Shown here one piece after another: positions 10,925-22,440 of a DNA stretch of 64,000 bases (the stretch's first letter is position 1; the number at the start of each line of letters is the position of its first letter). Source of the stretch: Chaetoderma sp. LZ-2023a (Eukaryota; Mollusca; Caudofoveata; Chaetodermatida; Chaetodermatidae); NCBI GenBank assembly GCA_034401795.1, contig CM067369.1:90386579-90450578 (forward strand), written 5' to 3'. The position numbers and the translations under genes were made by a program. The notes under the pieces are model-generated. The model did no database searches and was not told the DNA's origin. It saw only the letters and a list, made by a program, of their open reading frames with translations.

Positions 10925-12658
10925 GTGTCGTCCCTGCTACCAAAGGTTGGGGGGCAGTTTCTCCCCATGCCTGGTACGGATCCTGCCCTCGGACAGGATT
11001 CTGGACTGGTTACCGAGGGGGCCGTCTCGTACGGCTCCCTGGCAGTCCCGTCTGGCTTCGGCCAGACGGGTTCTGTTTCTCTGCGGCCACCTCCGGGTGG
11101 TCCAGTAACGGTGGCCGGTCCATCAGGTGTGGGAGCCATCCGCCAGGACGGCTCCACGGTTGACTCGTCTAGTGATGACTCTTCGGAGTCTGAAGACGAG
11201 GAGGCCGAGGAGGAGTGGTTGCCGCGGCCTGTGAAGCCGCAGGTGGAGAATATGGAGGTTGATTCCGTCCTGGACGGAACCGGCCTCCATTTGTCTGGTT
11301 TGGCACAAGCCAGGTCAGCGGCTCCGCCTGTGGCTGAGGCCAATCCGTTACCGTGCACCGGTTCCATGCGGCTTGGTTTGGCACCAGCCGTCATGGGAAC
11401 GGGTGTGCCGGGCCAGGCGTGGTACTCACCTATCTTGCCTGGTCCGGCAGTCGGACGTGGGGTGTCGTTGGCGCCGTGTCCGGCTATGGTTCCGCGACTG
11501 CTACGGGTCCGTACGGTTTTCCGTGCGGACCTACCCCATGGACCGGAGTGTTTCATGGGGTGGCGGCGGAACCGTGTGGTAGCGGAGTGCCTGGCGTGTC
11601 AGCCGTGGCTCCTTGCCGGGAGGCCGTGGCTGGCAGACCCGTGAGCACGTCAACGGGTGACATGTTTGCGGGGGTGTCTTCGTCGGAGGTAGATTGGTCA
11701 GATGCTCAGGCGTGGCTAGCCAGGGTTGACCCGTCTGTGGTTTCGGCCACGGCCGATGAAGATGCGCCCTGTCCGTCGGTTGCGTCGATTAGGACGGGGA
11801 TGCAAACAACTGATGACCAAGGGTCAGCTCCCTGCGGCCTCCAGGGAGGTGCGGGCAAGATGTCGTATTCCGCGGGAGGAATACGACAGGTATGGTGTAG
11901 TCCCGTCGGTCACGGAGGATGACCGATGGGTACTTGGCGTCCAGAGTGCCGTGGCGGGTGGCCCCGGTCCGGCACTAGTGGACAAGTCTCAGGTACACCA
12001 GGAAGAAGTCCTGTCCCTATGCGATGAGGGTGTGAGGGCAGCGATGAGCGCTGTCAACCATTCTTATCGTCTCCTTCAGTCGGTGTGGGCTGAAGCGGGG
12101 GCAGGCCACCCTGTGCCACCTGTGGCGCTTTCATGTGTCAATGACGGCCTGGTTCTGTCGATGGACGCATTGGCAAGGGTGCAAGCGCGAGTGACGAAAT
12201 CCAGGAGGCAAATGGTCATTGACCATATGCGTCCGGCTACGGCAGTCAGGGAGCGTCTTCTTGGGACGCCCTTGACAGGGCCTAGCATCTTCGGTGGCCA
12301 AGCGCGGGCCATCTTAGAGGATACCACCAGTATCGCGCAGAATCGGTTAGCGGTAAACCTACAGCTAGAGCTAGTGTGGCAAGCGCACGCACTAGGGGCT
12401 GTGGGGAAACCGCTAATGGGACAGCCTTCAAAGAAGCAGAAGAAGCATAAGGGCAAGGCGAAAGCCAGGCCTGTTGCGACTTCTGCTTCAGCTGGGTTTT
12501 CGGAGCCGCCCCCGGCGAAGAAGCCCAGGAAGGTTGTAGAGGCGCCTACCCTCCCCAATGTTGCTCCTGACCGCCCTAGAGGCGGGAAGGGCAAGGGGAA
12601 GGGTAAGGGTAAGGTTAAGGCCTCAAAGGGCAGACAGAAGGGGCCGAAGCGTACCTGA
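10925..12658 (+). pseudogene. DIRS gag-like protein, frame-disrupted
   Basis: Probably the nucleic-acid-binding structural protein. The reading runs in frame 2 to 11644, appears to switch to frame 1 (to 11922), and returns to frame 2 to the stop at 12658. Visible are an acidic Ser/Glu/Asp patch (SSDDSSESEDEEAEEE), a central helical region (about 11850-12400) with DRYGVVPSVTEDDRW, and a very basic C-terminus of Lys/Gly/Arg repeats (GKGKGKGKGKVK) suited to RNA binding. No CCHC knuckle is seen, as is usual for DIRS gag. The two frame changes are assembly errors or inactivating indels. Confidence 0.65.
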
Positions 12659-12715
12659 GGGTACGAAAGCTCCCTTCATATCCGCCTGGACCGCGCCTGT
12701 GCGACAGGAACAGCG

Positions 12716-14823
12716 GTGCCAGTTATACCCGTCGTGCCTAGAACGAAATGGTTCTCACTCTCTCTCGTTAAGAAAGGGGGGGGGGGGCGGAGTGTGAGCC
12801 GGACAACCCCGTTAGACGTCGAGGCGTCTATGGTGGGTGGAAGGCTCATGCGTTTGGTCGAGGCCTGGCGAGGTGTGACGTCAGACAGTCTGGTCCTGGG
12901 ATGGTTATCCCAGGGTTACATGCCGGAGTGGTGGGACTTTCCACCACAAAATCTGTCTTTGGCACCTGTCTGGACACCCGTACCAAGGGAGCCAGACAAG
13001 TTAGAAGCCGTTCAAAAGGAAGTGTCGGGTTTGTTTCTGAAGGGAGCAATAAAACCAGCAAACCGGAACACTCCAAGCTTCTATTCAAACATGTTCCTTG
13101 TCCCCAAGAGCACAGGGGGATGGAGACCCATACTCAATCTCAGGCCATTAAATTGGTTTATCCATACGCCTCGGTTCCAGATGGAAACGCCGAGGTCGGT
13201 AATGGCGGGATTGAGGAAAGGAATGTGGTGTGTATCGATCGATCTGAAAGATGCATATTTCCACATTCCTATGAATCAGAGTTGGCACAGGTTTCTGAGA
13301 TTTGCGTTTCAGAATCAAGTATGGGAGTTTACAGTTCTCCCGTTTGGCCTGTCGACAGCTCAGAGGGTTTTCACAAGAGTGGTCCTTGCGGTGACAGCGT
13401 TTCTCAGAAAAGAGAACGTGGCGCTACACACCTACATAGACGACTGGCTGCTCAAGGCAGACTCGGCAGCCAGGTTGAACGTGGATACTGCTCTGACTCT
13501 GAAGTTACTTTCAGATCTAGGCTGGATAGTCAACGAGGAGAAATCCGAGTTGACGCCCACTCAACATTTCGTTTATTTGGGGATGTGATTCGACCTCGAG
13601 GAGGGCAGGGTTTACCCGTCAGAGCCCAGAGTGGTGTCTCTGTTAGCCATCCTCAAGAGTTTTCGAGTGGGAAACCACATTCAGGCGAGGCAGTTCCTTC
13701 AGATGCTGGGCATGATGGTCTCCATGGAGCAGGTTATCCTGTACGCTGCTCTAATGCGAATGCCTATCCAGTTGTATCTGATGTCTCTGTGGAAACAGAG
13801 AACAGAACCCCTGTCAAAACTGGTGCCAGTTTTGGAGCCGATAATATCGCATCTTCTATGGTGGAAACAGCGTCAGAATCTCCTATTAGGGGTTTCGCTG
13901 CACCTACCCCACCCCCAGCTGTCCGTCTACACGGATGCATCGCTGGAAGGGTGGGGTGCCTGCCTGGGAGAACACCAGGTCTCGGGCACATGGATTCTCC
14001 CAGAGAGTCAGCTGCATATCAATCTGTTGGAAATGATGGCAGTGGAACTGGCGTTGGAAGAGTTCCTTCCGATGATCAGGGGCAAGGTGATATTGATACG
14101 GTCGGACAATTCGACAGTAGTATCATATATAAATCGCCAAGGCGGGACCAGGTCGCCCACTCTGTGTATCAGGGTGTGGCACTTGATTCAATGGTGTAGG
14201 AATTACTCGGTTGTTTTGAAAGCAGCTCATATTCCTGGCCGATTGAACATTCTGGCGGATGCTTTGTCTCGCAGACAGAGAATCTTGCCAACAGAATGGT
14301 CCCTCAACCCTCCGATTCTGCGACGGATCTTCGAGCATTGGGGCAAACCCAACGTGGACTTGTTCGCCACAAAGGAAAATGCTCAAATCATGACATATGT
14401 CTCGCCGATTCCAGATCCAAATGCCGTCGATGCAGATGCTCTGGCGATAAGGTATTGGTGAAGGTCAGGGAGGAACCGTGTCTGGTCCTGCTAATAGCGC
14501 CGTATTGGCCGAGCAGGGCGTGGTTCACGGATCTTCTAGATCTGCTGGTGGAAAATCCTGTGCAGTTGCCCGAGATTCCGAACATAATCTCCCAGGCCAA
14601 GGGACGCTTCCTACACGAGCGTCCCGAAATGTTCAAATTGACTGCGTGGATGTTATCAAACAATGTTCCACATCGGAAGGCTTTTCTCGACAGGCTGCTG
14701 ATTTCATCGCGGCTGCGAAAAGGAGGTCAACCTTCAAGTCATATAACAACAAGGTTAACAGATTTGCAGACTGGTGTGAAGAAAAGGGTATTGATACCTT
14801 TCAATCCACTATTCAGCAAATAG
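12716..14823 (+). pseudogene. DIRS reverse transcriptase / RNase H polyprotein
   Basis: Makes and processes element cDNA. RT motifs: GGWRPILNLRPLN, SIDLKDAYFHIP (motif A), LPFGLSTA (motif B) and YIDDWLL (motif C, Asp codons 13439-13444). RNase H motifs: YTDASLEGWGA (catalytic Asp near 13934), INLLEMMAVELAL, SDNSTVVSYINRQGG and AAHIPGRLNILADALSR. An in-frame TGA at 13586-13588 (after FVYLGM) splits RT from RNase H; the frame stays open on both sides of it. A second break is the stop at 14459-14461, after which the C-terminal segment (LLIAPYWPSRAWFTDLL) continues in another frame to about 14823, apparently with a short loss between. The YIDDWLL signature is typical of DIRS and Ngaro. Confidence 0.85.
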
Positions 14824-15665
14824 CAGACTTTCTCTGTGAGCTGTTCTTTTCAGGACTAGCTCCCGTCACAGTTGCTGGATACAAGTCAGCTTTGGCATCA
14901 GTTATCCCTTGTCTAGCCAACAGGGATAGTCCAGAGGTGGCCCAGTTAAATGTGATGTTGAAGGGAATGAGCAATCTCCACCCGAGACAACCGGTAGTCA
15001 TTCCAGCCTGGAGTCTATCTTTAGTGCTTAATGTACTGGCCAAGCACCCTTTCGAACTGCTGCGTTCGGCTAGTCTAAAGCATTTGACTCTAAAGGCGGT
15101 CTTTCTATTGGCAGCTTCCTCAGCTAGAAGGCGCAGTGAGATCCATGCGCTTTCGGCAGAGAGGAACCGATTTATTGTTTCTGGAGAAGGTCTGCGTCTT
15201 CTGCCAAGAGCAGAGTTTATGTCAAAGAACCAATCTTTGAGATATCCCGGCAAACCGATCATTATACCGAAGTTAACTAGGTTTGATCGTGATGCCAGTG
15301 TCTGGTGCCCGGTCCGTGCTTTGACTAAGTACAAGAAACGGACTGACTCGTTACGGTCGAACGATAGACATCTGTGGATCTGCCATAAAAAGCCTTATGG
15401 CGCCGCATCCATGGATACTATCTCTCGTTGGGTGGTCGAATGCATTCAGACTACTCACGAGATAGCGACTGGGCACCAGGTGCAAGGCGTAAGGGCACAC
15501 GATGTCAGAGGAATAGCCGCCTCGACCACCCTTTACAATGGTGTTCCGTTAGAGGACATCATGGCCGTTGCACAATGGCACTGTGAGTCCTCATTCACGG
15601 ATTACTATATGAGGGATGTGTCAGACTCAGCCAATCCACTCGCTTTAGCTGTTTTGAAACGATAG
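14478..15665 (+). CDS. DIRS tyrosine recombinase
   Basis: Joins the circular element DNA to the target. The recombinase proper starts near residue 75 (FIAAAKRRSTFKSYNNKV, an N-terminal core-binding domain). The catalytic domain shows the first Arg in SSARRRSEIHALS, a downstream H-x-x-R box (HDVRG, His codon 15498-15500, Arg 15507-15509), a His/Trp box (AQWHCESSF) and the nucleophilic Tyr in DYYMRD close to the C-terminus. This is a complete R-HxxR-H/W-Y set. The ORF overlaps the end of the polyprotein in another frame, as in many DIRS elements; the true start is uncertain. It is intact to its TAG stop and is the best preserved ORF of the element. Confidence 0.85.
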   Translation: MSGPANSAVLAEQGVVHGSSRSAGGKSCAVARDSEHNLPGQGTLPTRASRNVQIDCVDVIKQCSTSEGFSRQAADFIAAAKRRSTFKSYNNKVNRFADWCEEKGIDTFQSTIQQIADFLCELFFSGLAPVTVAGYKSALASVIPCLANRDSPEVAQLNVMLKGMSNLHPRQPVVIPAWSLSLVLNVLAKHPFELLRSASLKHLTLKAVFLLAASSARRRSEIHALSAERNRFIVSGEGLRLLPRAEFMSKNQSLRYPGKPIIIPKLTRFDRDASVWCPVRALTKYKKRTDSLRSNDRHLWICHKKPYGAASMDTISRWVVECIQTTHEIATGHQVQGVRAHDVRGIAASTTLYNGVPLEDIMAVAQWHCESSFTDYYMRDVSDSANPLALAVLKR

Positions 15666-16159
15666 TTAGTGACCACACATCTCTTCACCCTTTTTTCACT
15701 TTGGTAAGAAAAGAACCTAAAGCAGGCATGGTCAGGCGAGAGGATGTCAACCCGATTGTGTCACTGATGGCCGAACCGGTGAATGGTTGGAGGCGGTACG
15801 TCTGAAGTCCAATTATCATAAGGTAATTCAATAGTGAGAGGTTTTGTATTATGTATATGTATCATGTTCATTCATTTTATATATTCATGCTCATTCCCAG
15901 GCTAATACATGGACTATGCAGGGAGTAGTTAACCCTCTTGGCATATTGGTGTTTTCAGGCGAGATACATGTTCGTGAGTTCTCTCCCTTTTCTTAGGAGG
16001 AAAAAGGGGGGGGGGCCGTGACGCGAATGTGATTCGGTTCCGTGAACTTGACGGTCCTTTTAGGTCTCCTTTAGTCAAGTTTTAAGTCTAAAATCTTTCT
16101 CCAAGGGGCAAAATTAGCATTTATGGCTTGCCCCTTCCCACCAGGTTACTGATCAAATC
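15666..16159 (+). other. DIRS 3' untranslated region
   Basis: Follows the recombinase stop. Contains a run of ten G after AGGAGGAAAAA near 16000, and a pyrimidine-rich stretch. No ORF of note. Confidence 0.6.
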
Positions 16160-16512
16160 TGGTGTATATCAGAAGTAACAGAATGGTGAGTATTGATCGA
16201 AGGAGAATGAAGGAAATGTCAATTTCCCTTTCTCCGAGATCTAACAATACTCACCATTCTGTTACGGACCCAGCCTCCCAGCCCCACGGAGGCAAGCCAT
16301 AGTTTTCTCTTGTTTGGTGGCTATGCAAACAATATGAGCTCTATGGTAGACGGGTACTCGGTAGTTGGGAGCCGAGTACCCGGTTCCCAGGAGTCGGTAA
16401 AGCTTTCTAAGTCTATAATCCTAGAGCCGCTGTCAAGGCCAGCTGTATATCAGAAGTAACAGAATGGTGAGTATTGTTAGATCTCGGAGAAAGGGAAATT
16501 GACATTTCCTTC
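16160..16512. repeat. DIRS internal complementary region and right terminal repeat
   Basis: A 57-bp segment at 16209-16265 is an exact reverse complement of 16456-16512. Within the first block 16175-16195 and 16245-16265 are also perfect inverted arms, and 16163-16195 is repeated directly at 16444-16476. A separate hairpin pairs GGGTACTCGG (16352-16361) with CCGAGTACCC (16372-16381). In DIRS elements an internal complementary region matches the outer ends of the terminal repeats and guides circle formation. On that model 16512 is the right terminus. Confidence 0.75.
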
Positions 16513-17266
16513 AATTTAATGGAACACGAGAGCTTTAATGTACTGTAACAAAAGACATGCGCGGCCTCGGCGTGGCCTATTTTTCACGCTTCGCCCGCAG
16601 AGGATATGATATTTTATCGACCTCGTTCTTTCATAATTCGAACATGCCGAATCCGAATGTCTTGTAACTGGGTTTTTCGTTTTTACCCGCGTCGCGAGAC
16701 GCAAGGATATAAGCGAGCATGGAATGCTTCTTCTTGTTGCTGTTCTTATGACAAAACTCTGGTTTTGCTGGAAGGATCTTTTCTCCAAATTCTGCGGGAA
16801 GTATGTCCGTGGCCTTCAGAGCAAATATGCCATTTACGCATTCTTCAATAGCTCTGGTTCTACTTGTGCAATCTTCTCCAAACCTGGGTGAAAGCTTGCC
16901 CATGTGGTCCCGAACATCTCTGCCAATTTTGTTTCTAAAGACTAAAACGCAACGGCTTTCAACAACAGTGTTGTCAAAATAGACATAATATATGCCAATT
17001 TTACAGTAAAAAAACAAAACGCAACAGCTTTCGGCAACATTGTTTCCAAAATAGACACGTTTGACTTTACGATGGCCCGACTGAAACCTATATCAACGGC
17101 GCGGGTATTGGGCAGATTTGTCCTTGTTAAGTAACGTTCAAATCATCTCTCAAAATTGATTGGAAATTTCATTATCTGGCAACTTCTCCCGATCTGGCAA
17201 GACTGGTTATGTCCAGCAATCACTAGGCTCTCTATGAATTCTATTTGTGGCAAAGTTTACGATTTT
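16513..17266. other. Intergenic sequence with a short duplication
   Basis: AAAACGCAACGGCTTTCAAC...AAAATAGACA near 16942-16985 is repeated near 17015-17058 with a few changes. A 128-residue minus-strand ORF (16631-17017) overlaps this duplication. It has no recognisable motif, so it is not called as a gene. Confidence 0.4.
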
Positions 17267-17627
17267 CAATAGACCTTTCCTGTTTTAGCTATTCCCAGCC
17301 CATCTCTAAGCTCCACTCACACATCGCTAGTGTTGGAATCGATCGATCCCTGAACTCCGTGACTATCAATCTCCAGAAATATACACAGGTAAACTGTTGA
17401 ATATTTTGCAACTAATTTGACTGGCTGCTGTTGCTGCCATATACCAGTTAAATTAGTTTCAAAATATATAGTAAAGACATACAATTCGTACAACGTGTCG
17501 GACTATTAAGCGTTTAAAACGGACTAAATCGTGCCATTCATGCAGTAATTGATTATGGCGTCATCCTACGCCTCACGTAGTTGTTTATGACGTCATATGA
17601 TGGATGGATACACTAGAAAGGTCCATT
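17267..17627 (+). mobile_element. MITE family A, full copy (~360 bp)
   Basis: Short non-coding element with inverted ends AGACCTTTCC / GGAAAGGTCC-like (ACTAGAAAGGTCC at the right). The left half has CCCATCTCTAAGCTCCACTCACAC and ATCGATCGATCC. The middle is the recurrent stem-loop (AATTTGACTGGCTGCTGTTG...CCAGTTAAATTAG). The right half is rich in GACGTCA-type sites (ATGACGTCATATGATGGATG). Other copies are at 23411 and 34213, with half copies at 18252 and 22883. Confidence 0.8.
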
Positions 17628-18251
17628 AATCCGAAAACAGCAGATTGTCATAGTTTACAGATTCAGCAATGTTCAGGTTTTAAAACGATTTCCTTTTCGA
17701 AGCTCGCTGTCGCTAACGTCATATAAAGCATCATAGCGTAAGTGTTATTGATTGTAGCCGTTACATAGCTTGTATATCAACGACGACTAAGCAAGCCAGG
17801 AAACTAAACCTTCGCAGTAGTAGCCTACGTATCCAATGAACTAAGATGTGTGTATTTTCAGTCAAGCTATGGGTTCTAAACAGGTGCAAACAGGTGCAGG
17901 CATTCGATGTCCTTCATATGAAATATACCATCTTTATTTTAAAGGAGTTTTATGGGAAAGGTGGCATGTGACACGCGGTGAAGATACACACAGTGGCATA
18001 TATCATAGTTATACTATTGCTTTCTAATCAGCTAATACATTTATCAGAACATGGGATGTTTAAGGGCGTTATCAGGTAGGCCTACGGATGGATCCGATCT
18101 GCCACTCAAGTAAATGCATGACATTATAATCAATTACGTCACATGTAGGCTGACTCCACGATTAAAATGTGCAATGAATGGTGGGCGTTTCTAGATCAAT
18201 CATGAACATTTAGATATCCGCCTAGTGTAGCAATTGTATACCTTTGATGGA
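17628..18251. other. Intergenic sequence, nothing recognised
   Basis: No coding or repeat signal beyond short AT-rich stretches. Confidence 0.4.
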
Positions 18252-18467
18252 TTTACTATTTAATAAACGTTCAGTTGAATGTTTTTTTAAACTAATAAAA
18301 CAACAACAGCACCCAGTCAACTATTTTCAAAATATTCTACAGCTTAGCCTTGAAATTAATTCCGTGTTCAAAGTAAGCCTATATAAATCGATGCTTACAC
18401 GCACAAAACGGGGGAGGAGCTTAGATAGAAATGGGCGTGGCATAGCTAGAAATGGATCCCTCTATTG
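18252..18467 (-). mobile_element. MITE family A, inverted left half
   Basis: In reverse complement this is the left half of family A. From right to left it runs through the terminal repeat, CATAGCTAGAAATGG, the GGGCGTGGCATAGC block and AACAGCACCCAGTC, and stops at the element centre (TTTACTATTTAATAAAC at 18253). The right half is absent here, but an inverted right half with the same central motif lies at 22883-23066. Confidence 0.7.
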
Positions 18468-18669
18468 GTCTGTTATTGTTCTCTGTCTACAGAAGTTATC
18501 ATTGATGTCCACCATTCTTAAATGTACGCCTTGTTCAAAGGAAAAGCACGCGTCACGCGTCTGTGATGTCTATGAATTCATCATGTTACACAATCAAGCT
18601 CTTTCAGAAAGACAACAATGGAAGGATCCGTTTCTAGCAATTGTAGGGGAGACGATTGGCCCGTCTCCA

Positions 18670-18835
18670 ATACAATTAGTGGGTTAGTGTGGTTGACTGG
18701 TAATCAGCCCGCCGGTGTTCAAATCCCGCTCGATTGTCAGGCGATCAGATGGCGGGCGATCAATCGGTGGAAACATAGGCAATCTCCTTCACTCCTCGTT
18801 GTCTCTCTCTACTCCATCGTCCTGATGATTACTGT
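18670..18835 (+). mobile_element. tRNA-derived SINE, head region
   Basis: TTGACTGGTAATCAG followed by GGTGTTCAAATCCCG looks like the anticodon arm (loop CTGGTAA, anticodon GGT, Thr) and B box of a tRNA, with an A-box-like TTAGTGTGGTTGACTGG just upstream. The body has GGAAACATAGGCAATCTCC, then CTTCACTCCTCGTTGTCTCT. The same head and body occur in reverse at 41140-41305, which proves a dispersed family and argues against a functional tRNA gene. Pol III transcription is inferred. Confidence 0.65.
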
Positions 18836-19440
18836 ACTCTGCGGCTGTAGTAGTAGAAACATCCTACAGCTGCAATCAGTCCTTCATCGCTTTTTCCCGC
18901 TGTGTCTTGTCCTCGGCCGAAATCCTTAGCTTCCTCAGGTCGATTCTTGACTTGGTGTGTGTTGTAATATTTAAGGCGTTTATATGCTAGTTCCCAATGC
19001 TAGGGTCTAGACTCACGCCTGGCCTTTATGGTTTCTGTTGAATTCTTGTGAATTCTTGTGACGTCGGTTTGTGCATTGGCTTGTGTCTCTCTGTGTGTGT
19101 GTGTTGCTCGTTGTCTCTCGATTTTGTCTCATGTTGCTGTTCTTGTCCATGGCTTTTCTGTAGCTCCTCATGCTTGGGCGTGGGTGATGGGGATGGCCTA
19201 ACCTGGACCTAACGGGGGTGGGGAAGAGATGGGGTAGGTGCTGGGTCGGGGTGGGGGGGTGGAGTGGGGAGGTTGGTGTGTGGGGTCTTTCGGGTCATGG
19301 GACCCATTTGCTCTTCTGGCCATCATCTGAGCAGGCACCAGTGCGCACTTGTGTGATTTTGATTGATTAGGTAGCCCGTATGGTAACTGTGTCCGTCCGC
19401 GGACGAACTCAATCAGTCATCCGGGTTGCATCCCTCCATA
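18836..19440. other. Intergenic sequence, GT-rich
   Basis: Contains a GT-rich stretch around 19085-19110 and a G-rich segment at about 19200-19280. A block near 19375-19435 (CCGTATGGTAACTGTGTCCG...) recurs near 19498-19555, probably tandem repeats in the 3' UTR of the minus-strand LINE. Confidence 0.45.
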
Positions 19441-22440
19441 GTCCCATCAAAAGTTCCGAAAGATTCTAATTCTAGCAATTTTGTTTTGATTTTGTAATCC
19501 GTATGTTGCGTGGTTCCATCCGAGGACGAATCCATTCAGCATCCGGTTTACTTTGATTCTTGACTTGAAGTCACATCCTAGCACGCTTAGCAGATTTATG
19601 CAATGTCCTCTCCTGGCTTTGTATTTTCTGCCTCCCAGTAGGGCGAATTCCAAGGCTCTCTGTGCTGGTGTCTCTTCTGGCATCCTTAGCATATGGCCAA
19701 ACATGGACCATCTTTGTTGGGCGACTTTTACAGACAGCGGCGTCGTATTACACATCTTGTTTTAGATGTTTGTGGTGGCAGGCATCGAGTTTGTCTAGAG
19801 CTGCATTTGGAACTGCCCAGCTGTTACAGTTATATTGCATCAAGGATGTACAGGTTGCATTGTATAAACGTGGCCTTTTTATCAAGGGCAACTTTGATCT
19901 ACGAATCCATAGCTCCCAGAAGGACTGCACAGCTATGTTCCCCATGACGCAGCGTGCAGAAATGTCAGCAGTACTGCAAAGCAGGGAGCCCAGGATTTTT
20001 TTTTCCTCCATGGTTCGCCGCCACGAAGCGGATCGTCATTTTCTTTAGTTTCATGCTTTGTAGATAGGTATATGTGAGTGAACTCTGTTTTGGATTCATT
20101 CATAAAGAGATTCTCAATTTTTAGTTTGCTTGCAGCTATTGGGAGAAGTTCGTCAAGGGGTTTCTTTTATTCGTCTATGAAGTCCACATCATCGGCATAT
20201 TCCATCTCTAGCGGCATACCCAGTATTGACACTGGGGGTTTGGACTTGTGGAACTTTCCCGCACGGATTTCAATACAGCAGCAGCAAGGTAACAGGTGAA
20301 AAGCACCGGAGATAGACCATCTCCCTGTGGGGAGCCGATTGATGTCTCAAACTTTACAGACTCACTGACTTGACTCGTACTCTCAGCTTGGTGTCTGCAG
20401 GCAGTAGCCTCACTAGTCGTAGCTCATCTTCATTGCAACTGGCCTGGCGTGGTATATTTAGGATCTTTGAGCGTTTAATTGTGTCGAAGGCTTGTGGCAT
20501 TTCTATGCCCATTGTGTGGAAATCCCAGTGTTTGGACATGACTACCGACACAAGCATGCGTTGAGCCCATACACTGTCTGCACAGCTGAGTCCACATTTA
20601 AGGCCACTTTGACATGATCCAGTGAAGCCATCGATTTGTCTCGGATGCGGCATAGAGTAACATTGGATAGGATTTCCCGTATGCTGTTGAGGAGCACAAT
20701 GGGCCGCAGATTGGTGGGGGTGGGGGCAGGTGGCGTCTTGGGCGTGGGTAGTGCGATAAGGGTGCCTTGGCCTACAGCGTCGATGGGAAGGTGATGCATA
20801 AAAGCTGAAGTAATTAGGCACGTGATAGGTTTTGAGATAATGTCACTTGCATATTTGAATAGTTCATTGCATCAGGTCCAGATGCGCGTCCATTTTTCAG
20901 GGCTTTAAGTACCTTCTCAACTTCTGCTGTTTTAATTAGTGTTAGTAATGGCCTGGGATCTCCTGAGAATGGGTGCAAGGGTTCACCATCGTGGTCAGTG
21001 AATTGTTCCTTGAACCATACTCGCCTCAGCTTTGCCCTGGTCAGTCCCAATAAAGTGTCCTTCAGAGTTGTGTACAGTGAGTGGTGGTGTGTAATCACTA
21101 ACTCTCAGGGCCCGGACTGCCCGAAACATTTTATGGCAGTCATCCGTGGCAGTGATTTCATCTGATAGGGAGTCTGCTTGTTGAATAGCATGATCTTTTA
21201 AGTGCTCACTAATGTGGCGCAGAATGTTATTGCGCTCCTGACATAGTTTGGTGTGGTCTTCACTTTGGCCACTTTGATAGATGTGCAGCCATAACGCTTT
21301 CTGCTCTGATGACAGTTTTACTACTAGACGGTCATCAGCATACCGAGTTCAGCTGATTTTAAGAATACCTATGGTTCTGGTAGCTGATGATTCCATAGAT
21401 TTCAATATTTTTGTTAGGGCTTCTTTCGGATCGGAGTTGGCGTTGATGTTAGCTATCTGCTCCCTGATGGCCATTTTGTATGACATTTAAGTGGCAGTGT
21501 CGCTGATGAGATTGTGTAGGTTGTAGGTGACTCTACCCTCTTGCCTGGTATGGCGTTTATACATCAGGTAGAGATCGTTCACCTGAAGGAGTGTAATGAC
21601 TGGCTTATGGTCGGAATTTAGGTCTGTGCCTCCATATGATTAAGCATTCCGAAGTAGGTGTTTTGTTTCTGTCTTGTATAATATGAAGTCTTTCTGATTG
21701 AAGACAGCTGTTGTAGCCTTAGAACCATTTGAGGCTTTGCGATCAGCAATGTGTCCAGTCCATGTTGTCCGGTGACGGCATGGGTGTTTAAAAGACGTAT
21801 TTGTGGCAAATAAGCTATTAGAGCCAAGGAATGCCACCAGTGTATCTCCATTGCTATTGCGTGTGCCCTCTCCATACGATCCCATGCATAAGCCAAGCCC
21901 TAATCTTTTGTCCGCAATTCCGAGTTTACCCAGCTTGGAGTTGAAATCTCCACACACGAACAGTTGCTATCTAGCTTGGATTGTAATGGCTGAGATCAGT
22001 TCTGCATAGAAAGAATCTAATAATGCTGGATTTTCTTTGGCTTTTTCGGTAGTTGGGCCATATGCGTTGACAATGTGACACTTAGTGGTTGTGTGTTTTC
22101 GCGTGGATATAGCCAGGTCGATGAATGCAACGCGATCACTGACATATCCAAAACTAATGACATGGTCCAAGACCCTTGGTCCGATTACGAAGCCTAAACC
22201 CCCGTATGTGGCCTGCTTTTGCTCCATGAGCACTAGCTTATGGCCTGTCTGTAGTTAGTGCTCTGAGTGCTTAGTTACTTTAGTCTCTTGAATGCATGTA
22301 ATATCGATGTTATAGCGTTCACAGTCTGCACCTAAGTTTTGCCTTTGATGTTACACTCAGACCACGTATATTCCACGGAGCTATGGTAATTCTGGGAAGA
22401 TCGCGTCGTCCGAGGATGTCGAGCACAGTTTCTGTTTTGA
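19440..22440 (-). pseudogene. Decayed non-LTR retrotransposon (LINE), minus strand
   Basis: Read on the minus strand from about 22380. An APE-type endonuclease shows WNIRGL, DITCIQET, NAYGPTTEKAKENP, MCGDFNSKLG (near 21950) and RTTWTG (near 21770). The RT shows EVEKVLKALKNGRASGPDAM (near 20920), LRPIVLLNSIREILSNV, PQAFDTIKRSKIL, GSPQGDGLSPVLF (about 20306-20335) and YADDV (20185-20199). The C-terminus has LMQYNCNSWAVP, KLDACHHKHL, RWSMFGHMLRMPEETPAQRAL and GRKYKARRG. Stops and frameshifts break it into more than six pieces. It differs from the 2A LINE at 7-11 kb and belongs to another clade, not assigned here. It cannot be functional. Confidence 0.85.

Larger units (their letters stand above)
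10915..16512 (+). mobile_element. DIRS-type tyrosine-recombinase retrotransposon
   Basis: About 5.6 kb and distinctly more GC-rich than its surroundings. It has a gag-like region, an RT/RNase H polyprotein, an overlapping tyrosine recombinase ORF, and complex 3' repeats with an internal complementary region. That combination defines DIRS elements, which integrate through a circular intermediate with a recombinase and not an integrase. No counterpart of the right terminal repeat is seen near 10915, so the left end appears lost. It lies in the 3' part of the LINE. The gag frame has shifts and the polyprotein a stop, so it is probably inactive, though the recombinase ORF is intact. Confidence 0.88.

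Noticed and set aside
13586-13588. Stop-codon readthrough or reassignment in the DIRS polyprotein
   Set aside because: No other evidence for readthrough; the same element has frame breaks in gag and near 14461, so an inactivating mutation is simpler.
12901-14199. 432-residue ORF overlapping the DIRS RT region
   Set aside because: Different frame from the RT and RNase H motifs; no domain of its own.
16631-17017. 128-residue minus-strand ORF
   Set aside because: No recognisable domain, overlaps a local duplication, no start or splice context.
18674-18735. Functional tRNA-Thr gene
   Set aside because: The acceptor and D arms do not close, and the same sequence continues into a dispersed body at 41140-41305; it is a SINE head.
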